Shown: positions 48,016-54,754 of the stretch, one piece after another | Numbering within the stretch: the first letter of the stretch is position 1 | Layout: every line of letters starts with the position of its first letter | Assembly (NCBI RefSeq): GCF_001750725.1 | Contig: NZ_CP017279.1 | Span: forward strand, 3,534,001 to 3,598,000 | DNA length: 64,000 bases | DNA from: Enterobacter ludwigii | GTDB lineage: Bacteria; Pseudomonadota; Gammaproteobacteria; Enterobacterales; Enterobacteriaceae | Direction: 5' to 3' | Notes under the pieces: generated by a model | What the model was told of the DNA's origin: nothing | Database searches by the model: none | What the model saw: the letters and a program-made list of their open reading frames with translations, nothing else | Position numbers and translations under genes: made by a program

Positions 48016-48336
48016 ATGAACGACGTTGGAGATCAGGCGGTGCAAACAGAGCAGCTCGCTAACACCATGCTGGCGCAGGTGTATGCCCTGCTGGCCCGGC
48101 ACAACATCATCCCCAACGCAGTACAGGAACAGATGCTCACCTCCCACGTTCGCGCGATGGCGCACCGGTCCGTGACCGGCGAGCCGCTGCCGGAGGTTGA
48201 AGCCGAGCTGTTCGACGAAATTTCTCCCGATTCAATGCGGCTTGCCCGTGAAGTGGTCGCGCAGTTTGGCAACCTTCCTGATGAAGAGGCCTGGCTGCTT
48301 TCCGTTCACTTCGAAGTCGCGAAAGACAACCTTTAA
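48016..48336 (+). CDS. Stand-alone PRD-domain protein
   Basis: A 106-residue protein that is essentially one PTS regulation domain: MLTSHVRAMAHRSVTGEPLP carries the first conserved His/Arg block and EEAWLLSVHFEVA the second. PRDs normally sit inside antiterminators and activators and are phosphorylated by HPr or EIIB. A lone PRD with no DNA- or RNA-binding domain at the head of an operon is unusual. GGAG precedes the ATG by six bases; a GTG six codons earlier is an alternative. The next gene starts 10 bases on. Confidence 0.8.
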   Translation: MNDVGDQAVQTEQLANTMLAQVYALLARHNIIPNAVQEQMLTSHVRAMAHRSVTGEPLPEVEAELFDEISPDSMRLAREVVAQFGNLPDEEAWLLSVHFEVAKDNL

Positions 48337-48346
48337 GGAGCAACAC

Positions 48347-48709
48347 ATGGAACAGATTACAGTCGTGATTGGCGATCGCCTGGGTAAAGGTCAGAAAGTG
48401 GCGGCAGGCGTTGAAAAAGCCGGTGGACGCGCGGTTGTCGTGCCGGGTGTGGCGGCAGACATGAAGCTCGGTGACGTGATGAAAGCGGAAAATGCCACCT
48501 TCGGCATCTCCTTCTGCGGCAGCGGCGGCGCGGGTGCCATCACCGCACAAACCAAATATGGCTACAAAGCCAAATACGGCATGCGTTCAGTGGATGAAGG
48601 CGTCACCGCCATCAATGAAGGCTGCAATGTGCTGGGCTTTGGCTTTATGGATAAAGAAGAGCTGGGCGAGCGTCTGGTTCAGGCGTGGCAGAAGAAACAC
48701 GGCGCATAA
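48347..48709 (+). CDS. SFCGS-family glycine-rich protein
   Basis: A 120-residue soluble protein: an N-terminal strand (MEQITVVIGDRLGKGQ), then TFGISFCGSGGAGAI (52-66) with the family-naming SFCGS and a single prominent cysteine C57. A GYKAKYG loop and a GFGFMDKEELGERLV helix follow. No biochemical role is known to me. Its place beside a PRD protein and two membrane proteins suggests a cytosolic component of a transporter, perhaps EIIB-like; that is inference. The start has AAGGAG before it. Confidence 0.82.
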   Translation: MEQITVVIGDRLGKGQKVAAGVEKAGGRAVVVPGVAADMKLGDVMKAENATFGISFCGSGGAGAITAQTKYGYKAKYGMRSVDEGVTAINEGCNVLGFGFMDKEELGERLVQAWQKKHGA

Positions 48710-48711
48710 GC

Positions 48712-49011
48712 ATGAAAGAACAGTTCACAACCACGGTGAGGGTGAAGGGCAAAGGCGACGCTAAAGCGCGCGCCTTCGCTGATGCGCTCAACCACGTTCA
48801 GGCCGCGGTGATGAAAGCCTCACCGCATATCTTACTGCGTATTGAGCCACAGGATGTGCAGGTCGTTCAGGCGCAAGAAGCGGTGCGTAAAGAAGCTTTT
48901 CTGTTCTTCTTTCTGCGCCGGGAAAGACGCACCTACAGCGTGGAGCTGGATGTGACCGTCAACGTGACTGCCATCAATCTCGACCAGGTGGATTTCGTCA
49001 CGCAACGCTGA
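48712..49011 (+). CDS. DUF4312-family small protein
   Basis: A 99-residue soluble protein starting MKEQFTTTVRVKGKGDAKARAF, with a mid segment EAVRKEAFLFFFLRRERRTYS and an alternating-strand end (VELDVTVNVTAINLDQVDFV). This is the pattern of the DUF4312 family that always accompanies SFCGS, DUF4311 and DUF4310 genes. The start lies 2 bases after the previous stop without a clear ribosome-binding site, so translation is probably coupled. Function unknown. Confidence 0.8.
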   Translation: MKEQFTTTVRVKGKGDAKARAFADALNHVQAAVMKASPHILLRIEPQDVQVVQAQEAVRKEAFLFFFLRRERRTYSVELDVTVNVTAINLDQVDFVTQR

Positions 49012-49033
49012 TTATTCATAAAAGGGCAGACTG

Positions 49034-49810
49034 ATGTTCTTAATTATATTAATAAAATCGCTCATCATTGGCGGCCTGGTTGGCGTCGGTGTGGGGGCCG
49101 GGGCTGCACGCATGTTTCATGCGCCTACCACTCAGGGTATGGGCGCGTTTCGTACGTTGGGGGAACTGAACTCCTGTGAAGGGGATCCGGCTTCTCACTT
49201 CTCCTTTGGGTTAGGCTTCTTCTTTAACGCCTGGGCCTCTTCCGTGGCTGCAGGTGCATTCACACAGGACGTTGACCACCGTATCATCCCGAACTGGGGT
49301 GCTGCAGCACTGATGATTAAAAACCGTAACGTCGGCGAAACGCTGCACGATCCGCGCAAAATGGCAATTGCCTGCGGCGTGATCGGCATGATTGTCGTCA
49401 CCTTCCTTAACCTCACCGCCTCTTCTGTTCCGGCTGCGCTTCAGGTAACCGCCGTGAAGGTGCTGGTGCCTGCAGCAAACCTGCTGGTCAACACCGTGAT
49501 GCCGGTGATCTTCTGGCTGGCCGCCATCGATGCGGGTAAAAAATCGGGCTTCTGGGCCACCATTTTTGGCGGCGCGGCGCAGCTGATCATGGGTAACGCC
49601 GTACCGGGTCTGGTGCTGGGTATCCTGATCGGTAAGGGCGTTGAAGAGAGCGGATGGAACCACGTCACCAAAGTGATGATGGCGGCCATCGTGGCGCTGT
49701 TCGTGCTGAGCGGTTTCTTCCGTGGCTTCGACATGAAGATGATCGAATCCTTCCATCTGACCGTGCCGAACTGGCTCGACATGATCCACAACGCGCTCAG
49801 CGGTAAATAA
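49034..49810 (+). CDS. DUF4311-type integral membrane protein
   Basis: A 258-residue inner-membrane protein with about six to seven helices. The N-terminus is IILIKSLIIGGLVGVGVGAGAARMF. A conserved polar loop (FRTLGELNSCEGDPASHFSFGLGFFFNAW) and Gly-rich helices (FGGAAQLIMGNAVPGLVLGI) follow. The Gly-rich re-entrant-looking segments suit a transport channel. It is probably one half of a two-subunit transporter with the next gene. The family number is from memory and could be swapped with DUF4310. Confidence 0.78.
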   Translation: MFLIILIKSLIIGGLVGVGVGAGAARMFHAPTTQGMGAFRTLGELNSCEGDPASHFSFGLGFFFNAWASSVAAGAFTQDVDHRIIPNWGAAALMIKNRNVGETLHDPRKMAIACGVIGMIVVTFLNLTASSVPAALQVTAVKVLVPAANLLVNTVMPVIFWLAAIDAGKKSGFWATIFGGAAQLIMGNAVPGLVLGILIGKGVEESGWNHVTKVMMAAIVALFVLSGFFRGFDMKMIESFHLTVPNWLDMIHNALSGK

Positions 49811-49823
49811 CAGGAGCCTCGAC

Positions 49824-50465
49824 ATGGAACAGAATAAAGGTTTTTGGTATGCCGACTGGTCGTTCCCGATCTTCGTTGGCCTGCTCTCTTCCGGTGTTTT
49901 CGCCGGGACGCATATGTACTACCTCTACGGCATCGGCGCGTTCAACGAAGTGGCCTTCGTGGCGATGCTGAAAGCGGGGATGGATACCGGCGTTTACGGC
50001 GCGGTGGCGGCGTTCGGTGCCAGCTTCCTGTTCGCCCGTATTATCGAAGGGTCGCTGGTCGGTATCCTTGATATCGGCGGGGCGATCCAGACCGGGGTGG
50101 GTCTCGGGGTTCCGGCGCTGCTGCTGGGCGCGGGCATCATGTTCCCGGTGACCAACTTTATTGCCGCGCTGATCACCGGCCTGGTGATTGGCCTGGCAAT
50201 TGGCTACGTCATCATCCTGGCGCGTAAGTTCACCATCAATCAGAGCAACTCCACCTACGGGGCGGACGTGATGATGGGCGCCGGTAACGCCTCCGGTCGT
50301 TTCCTCGGGCCGTTGATTATCCTCAGCGCCATGACCGCCTCCATTCCTATTGGTGTCGGCTCTCTGGTGGGTGCGCTGCTGTTCTATATCTGGCAGAAGC
50401 CGATTACCGGTGGCGCCATTCTCGGTGCAATGATTCTGGGCTGGCTGTTCCCGGTCGCCCTTTAA
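49824..50465 (+). CDS. DUF4310-type integral membrane protein
   Basis: A 213-residue inner-membrane protein with about five to six helices: WSFPIFVGLLSSGVFAGTHMYY, FGASFLFARIIEGSLVGILD, VGLGVPALLLGAGIMFPVTN and the C-terminal GGAILGAMILGWLFPVAL. It starts 13 bases after the DUF4311-type gene with CAGGAG upstream. The two are presumed to form a membrane complex. No homology to known PTS EIIC, MFS or ABC permeases is recognisable by eye. Confidence 0.78.
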   Translation: MEQNKGFWYADWSFPIFVGLLSSGVFAGTHMYYLYGIGAFNEVAFVAMLKAGMDTGVYGAVAAFGASFLFARIIEGSLVGILDIGGAIQTGVGLGVPALLLGAGIMFPVTNFIAALITGLVIGLAIGYVIILARKFTINQSNSTYGADVMMGAGNASGRFLGPLIILSAMTASIPIGVGSLVGALLFYIWQKPITGGAILGAMILGWLFPVAL

Positions 50466-50470
50466 TGCCC

Positions 50471-50490
50471 GCGGGCGCTCCGGCGCCCGC
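50471..50490 (+). other. Perfect GC hairpin inside the operon
   Basis: GCGGGCGC (50471-50478), TCCG, GCGCCCGC (50483-50490) directly follows the DUF4310-type stop and is not followed by a U-tract. It sits between the transporter genes and the enzyme genes and could protect or punctuate the mRNA. Confidence 0.65.
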
Positions 50491-50507
50491 CTTATCAGGA
50501 GATCCTC

Positions 50508-51641
50508 ATGTTCGATTTACTCCTGCGCCGTGCGCGCCTCACCGACGATACCCTGACCGATATCGCCATTCAGGACGGAAAAATCGCGGCGGTGGGCGAC
50601 ATTACCGCGCCCGCCCGCAAAACGGTTGAGTTGAACGGTGAAGTGTTCGTCAGCGCAGGCTGGATTGACTCCCACGTTCACTGCTACCCGAACTCCCCTA
50701 TTTATCACGACGAGCCGGACAGCGTGGGCATCGCCACCGGCGTGACCTCAGTGGTGGATGCCGGCAGTACCGGCGCGGATGACGTGGACGATTTTTATGA
50801 AATCACCCGTAAAGCCTCAACCGACGTTTATGCCTTACTGAACATCTCCCGCGTGGGGCTGATTGCCCAGAACGAACTGGCCAATATGGCCAACATTGAT
50901 GCGAAGGCCGTGAAGCAGGCCGTCACGCGCTACCCGGATTTTATCGTTGGCCTGAAAGCGCGCATGAGCAGCAGCGTGGTCGGCGAAAACGGCATTACGC
51001 CGCTTGAGCACGCGAAAGCCATCCAGAAAGAGAACGGCGACCTGCCGCTGATGGTGCACATCGGCAACAACCCGCCCAACCTCGATGAAATTGCCGACCT
51101 GCTCAGCTCAGGCGACATCATCACCCACTGCTACAACGGCAAGCCGAACCGCATTCTGACGCCATCCGGTGAACTGCGTGCGTCCATCACCTCCGCCCTG
51201 AAACGCGGTGTGCGCCTGGACGTCGGACACGGTACGGCGAGCTTTAGCTTTGAGGTGGCGAGACGCGCCATTGCGATGGGCATTCTGCCACACACCATCA
51301 GCTCGGATATTTACTGCCGCAACCGCATTAACGGCCCGGTAGGGTCGCTGGCAAGCGTGATGTCGAAGTTTCTCGCCATCGGCATGTCGCTGCCGCAGGT
51401 GATTGAGTGCGTCACCGCGAACGCCGCCGACGGGCTGCGTCTGACGCACAAAGGCCGTATTCAGCCAGGCCTCGATGCCGACCTGACGCTGTTCACGATA
51501 AAACGCCAGCCAACGCTGCTGGTGGATGCTGAAAATGACAGCCTGCAGGCTGAACACATTCTGGTGCCGCTTGCCGCCATCCGCGCAGGCAAGGGCTACA
51601 TGACCGAACAAGGGAGCACAGAACATGCCTTCGATTTATGA
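50508..51641 (+). CDS. cog3964-type amidohydrolase/deacetylase metalloenzyme
   Basis: A 377-residue amidohydrolase-superfamily TIM barrel. Metal ligands: H56 and H58 (DSHVH), K150 for carbamylation (GLKARMS), H184 (MVHIGN), H207 (THCYNG), with catalytic D267 (ISSD). It is often misnamed dihydroorotase; characterised cog3964 relatives deacetylate alpha-acetylated carboxylates. In this operon it probably removes an acyl group before the PLP step. It overlaps the next gene by 17 bases. Confidence 0.87.
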   Translation: MFDLLLRRARLTDDTLTDIAIQDGKIAAVGDITAPARKTVELNGEVFVSAGWIDSHVHCYPNSPIYHDEPDSVGIATGVTSVVDAGSTGADDVDDFYEITRKASTDVYALLNISRVGLIAQNELANMANIDAKAVKQAVTRYPDFIVGLKARMSSSVVGENGITPLEHAKAIQKENGDLPLMVHIGNNPPNLDEIADLLSSGDIITHCYNGKPNRILTPSGELRASITSALKRGVRLDVGHGTASFSFEVARRAIAMGILPHTISSDIYCRNRINGPVGSLASVMSKFLAIGMSLPQVIECVTANAADGLRLTHKGRIQPGLDADLTLFTIKRQPTLLVDAENDSLQAEHILVPLAAIRAGKGYMTEQGSTEHAFDL

Positions 51642-52743
51642 GAAGTATCACTTAAAGCAAGTCATCAACACCTCAGGCCGTATGACGGCGCTGGGTGTTT
51701 CCACGCCGCGCCCGGACGTGGTGCAGGCGGCGATGGATGGCATGAATCACTATTTCGAGATGAAGGATCTGGTCAACAAAACCGGCGAATACATCGCAAA
51801 GCTGCTGGATGTGGAAGGGGCGACGGTGGTCTCCTGCGCGTCAGCGGGCATCGCCCAGTCCGTGGCGGCGGTGCTGGTCAAAAACAGCGACTGGCTGCTG
51901 GAGAACCTGCACGTCACCCCAATTGAGAACAACGAAATCGTGCTGCCGAAAGGCCATAACGTTAACTTTGGCGCACCGGTAGGCACCATGGTGGCGCTGG
52001 GCGGCGGCAAGCTGGTGGAAGCGGGCTACGCGAACGAATGCTCCGCCGATCAGCTGGCGGCGGCCATCACGCCGCGTACCGCGGCCATCCTTTACATCAA
52101 GTCTCACCACTGCGTGCAGAAAAGCATGCTCAGCGTAGAGCAGGCGGCAGTGGTGGCGCGTAAGCACGATCTGCCGCTGATCGTGGATGCGGCCGCGGAA
52201 GAGGATCTTCACGTTTACTATCGCTCCGGTGCCGATCTGGTTATCTACAGCGGTGCGAAAGCGATTGAAGGGCCAACCAGCGGGCTGGTGATCGGCAAAA
52301 CGCAGTATGTTGAGTGGGTGAAACGCCAGACGGCGGGGATTGGCCGCGCAATGAAAGTGGGTAAAGAGGGGATCCTCGGCCTTACCTGTGCCATCGAACA
52401 CTACCTGACGGCGACCAAAGAGAGCGGCGAAGAGATGGTGGCGAAGATGACGCCCTTTATTGACGCGCTTAATACCCTTAACGGCGTGACGGCACGCGTG
52501 GTCTGGGACAGTGCCGGTCGCGATATCGCCCGTACCGAGATTAAGTTTGATGAAGCCACCACCGGTGTTGGCACCGGCGACCTGGTGACCGCGCTGAAGC
52601 AAGGCGAGTACGCCATTTACTTCCGTGGCTACAAGGCCAACGAAGGGATTATCGAAGCGGACGTGCGCAGCGTGAATGCCGATCAGCTGAACATTGTTTA
52701 TCGCCGCATGAGTGAAGTGTTAGGACAGGAGAAAAAGGCATGA
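51625..52743 (+). CDS. DgaE-family PLP-dependent ammonia-lyase (SelA-like fold)
   Basis: A 372-residue fold-type I PLP enzyme. The PLP-binding lysine is K212 in the SGAKAIEGPTSG motif, and DAAAEEDLH supplies the pyridine-nitrogen aspartate. DgaE of Salmonella dehydrates and deaminates D-glucosaminate 6-phosphate to 2-keto-3-deoxy-6-phosphogluconate. Here it pairs with a DgaF-like aldolase as in the dga operon, but without the mannose-type PTS. Older annotations call such proteins L-seryl-tRNA(Sec) selenium transferase-like. Its end overlaps the next gene by ATGA. Confidence 0.88.
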   Translation: MPSIYEKYHLKQVINTSGRMTALGVSTPRPDVVQAAMDGMNHYFEMKDLVNKTGEYIAKLLDVEGATVVSCASAGIAQSVAAVLVKNSDWLLENLHVTPIENNEIVLPKGHNVNFGAPVGTMVALGGGKLVEAGYANECSADQLAAAITPRTAAILYIKSHHCVQKSMLSVEQAAVVARKHDLPLIVDAAAEEDLHVYYRSGADLVIYSGAKAIEGPTSGLVIGKTQYVEWVKRQTAGIGRAMKVGKEGILGLTCAIEHYLTATKESGEEMVAKMTPFIDALNTLNGVTARVVWDSAGRDIARTEIKFDEATTGVGTGDLVTALKQGEYAIYFRGYKANEGIIEADVRSVNADQLNIVYRRMSEVLGQEKKA

Positions 52744-53480
52744 AACTGACCCCCAACTTTTACCGTGACCGCGTCTGCCTGAACGTGCTGGCAGGATCGA
52801 AAGCCAACGCCAGCGCCATTTACGAGGCGGCGGAAGGCCACGTGCTGGTGGGCGTGCTCTCCAAAAATTACCCGGATGTCGCCAGTGCGGTTGCCGATAT
52901 GCGCGACTACGCTCAGCTTATCGATAATGCGCTCTCTGTGGGCCTCGGCGCAGGCGATCCGAACCAGTCCGGGATGGTCAGTGAGATCGCCCGTCAGGTG
53001 CAGCCGCAGCACGTTAACCAGGTGTTCACCGGCGTGGCAACCAGCCGTGCGCTGCTGGGGCAGAGTGAATCCGTGGTCAACGGCCTGGTCTCTCCGACCG
53101 GCACCGTTGGCAAGGTGAAAATCTCCACCGGTCCGCTGAGCAGCACGGCGCCGGACGGCATTGTGCCGGTTGAAACCGCGATTGCCCTGCTGAAAGATTT
53201 TGGCGGCAGCTCCATCAAATACTTCCCGATGGGAGGCCTGGCGTGTCGGGACGAATACCAGGCAGTGGCGGAAGCCTGCGCCCGTCACGATTTCTGGCTG
53301 GAGCCGACCGGTGGGATCGATCTGGAGAACTATGAAGCGATCCTGCTGATCGCCCTTGATGCGGGCGTGAGTAAAATCATTCCGCATATCTACAGCTCGA
53401 TTATCGACAAAGCCAGCGGCGACACGCGTCCGGAAGATGTGCGTACGCTGCTGGAGATGACGAAGAAGCTGGCTAAGTAG
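52740..53480 (+). CDS. DgaF-family KDGP aldolase
   Basis: A 246-residue class I aldolase-type TIM barrel. The Schiff-base lysine candidate is K160 in SSIKYFPMGG; LEPTGGID closes the phosphate site. DgaF splits 2-keto-3-deoxy-6-phosphogluconate into pyruvate and glyceraldehyde 3-phosphate, so the pathway would end in central metabolism. The start overlaps the ammonia-lyase stop (ATGA). A paired palindromic repeat follows. Confidence 0.88.
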   Translation: MKLTPNFYRDRVCLNVLAGSKANASAIYEAAEGHVLVGVLSKNYPDVASAVADMRDYAQLIDNALSVGLGAGDPNQSGMVSEIARQVQPQHVNQVFTGVATSRALLGQSESVVNGLVSPTGTVGKVKISTGPLSSTAPDGIVPVETAIALLKDFGGSSIKYFPMGGLACRDEYQAVAEACARHDFWLEPTGGIDLENYEAILLIALDAGVSKIIPHIYSSIIDKASGDTRPEDVRTLLEMTKKLAK

Positions 53481-53486
53481 TCTTTA

Positions 53487-53568
53487 CCCCTCACCCCGGC
53501 CCTCTCCCCTTTGGGGAGAGGGTGTAATCGTCCCCTCTCCCCAAAGGGGAGAGGGTTAGGGTGAGGGG
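53487..53568. repeat. Paired-palindrome repeat, copy 2 (aldolase-lactonase)
   Basis: Outer arms CCCCTCACCC and GGGTGAGGGG (53559-53568) enclose two hairpins, each of CCCTCTCCCC and GGGGAGAGGG arms with loops TTT and AAA. It fills the gap between two co-directional genes. Confidence 0.88.
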
Positions 53569-53598
53569 CACAAACCGCACAAAACCAAAGGAGCCACC

Positions 53599-54735
53599 AT
53601 GCACACCCGCAATCTGCTCGTCGCTTCACTCTCGTTACTCGCTACCACCGCCATCGCCCAGACGCAGTACGCCTGGGTCGGGACGTACAACCCCAACGGC
53701 GAGGGGCTGTACCGCTTTACCCTCGACCCGCAAACCGGTGCGCTCGCGAATAAAACGCTGGTCAGCACGTTGCCAAACGCCGCGCAGCTCACCGTCTCGC
53801 AGGATGGTAAGACGCTCTATCTGGCGAGCGAAGTGGAGCAGGGCGTGGTGCAGGCGCTGCGCGTGGGCGATAACGGCGAACTGAGCGAGCTTAATCAGGT
53901 GGCGTCCGGCGGAGCGGGGCCGGTCTATCTCTCCCTGACGCCAAAGGGTCACCACCTGCTGGTGGCGAACTACGTCAGCGGCTCGATTGCTGTTCTGCCC
54001 GTTAATGCAGACGGCAGTCTGGGGGAGGCCACGGACACGCATCAGGATCGGGGAGAGCCGGGCGCGGCGAAACCGGTGGCGGCGGTGGAAGGCAGTTTTG
54101 CCATTAGCGATCACAATGGCCCTCATGCGCACATGATCGCCGCCGATCCGCGCGGGAAATACGTTTTTTCTACCGATCTGGGTCTGGATCGTATCTACCA
54201 GTACCGTTTTGACGATCAAACAGGCAAGCTGACGCCGAACGATCCGCCGTTTATCAGTACCTCCTCGAAAGGGGCCGGTCCGCGGCATTTCGTCTTTACG
54301 CCGAAAGGCGATGCGTTATGGCTGATTAACGAAGAGGCATCCACGCTCACGCACTATACGCTGGATGCCCGGGGCAGGCTGCAGGAGGGGAAAACCCTCT
54401 CCGCCCTGCCACACGGCTATAAAGGCACCAGCTTTGCCGCCGGGCTGGCGCTCAGTGCCGATGGCAAACAGCTGTATGTGGCTAACCGTTTGCATAACAG
54501 CATCGGGCACTTTACCGTAACAGCGGATGGCACGCTGACGCATCAGGACGATGTGTGGACGCGTGGTGATTACCCGCGCACCCTGACGCTCGACAAACAG
54601 GGGCGCTGGCTGTACGTCATGAATCAGCGCAGCGACAACATTACCCGTTTTCGCGTGGCGCAGGACGGCAAACTCAGCGCCGAGCCGGACTATACCCCGG
54701 TCGGCAGCCCATCCCAGATGGTCATTTCACCCTAA
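53599..54735 (+). CDS. Exported seven-bladed beta-propeller lactonase (YbhE family)
   Basis: A 378-residue protein with a signal peptide (MHTRNLLVASLSLLATTAIA) and repeated propeller blades (YAWVGTYNPNGEGLYRFTLD, GPHAHMIAADPRGKYVFSTD, KQLYVANRLHNSIGHFTV, RWLYVMNQRSDNITRFRV). Family members such as Pgl open 6-phosphogluconolactone in the cytosol, but this one is built for the periplasm. It may hydrolyse a lactone form of the operon substrate before uptake; the substrate is unknown. GGAG precedes the start. Confidence 0.85.
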   Translation: MHTRNLLVASLSLLATTAIAQTQYAWVGTYNPNGEGLYRFTLDPQTGALANKTLVSTLPNAAQLTVSQDGKTLYLASEVEQGVVQALRVGDNGELSELNQVASGGAGPVYLSLTPKGHHLLVANYVSGSIAVLPVNADGSLGEATDTHQDRGEPGAAKPVAAVEGSFAISDHNGPHAHMIAADPRGKYVFSTDLGLDRIYQYRFDDQTGKLTPNDPPFISTSSKGAGPRHFVFTPKGDALWLINEEASTLTHYTLDARGRLQEGKTLSALPHGYKGTSFAAGLALSADGKQLYVANRLHNSIGHFTVTADGTLTHQDDVWTRGDYPRTLTLDKQGRWLYVMNQRSDNITRFRVAQDGKLSAEPDYTPVGSPSQMVISP

Positions 54736-54754
54736 GCCGTAAGAGGACAACCCC

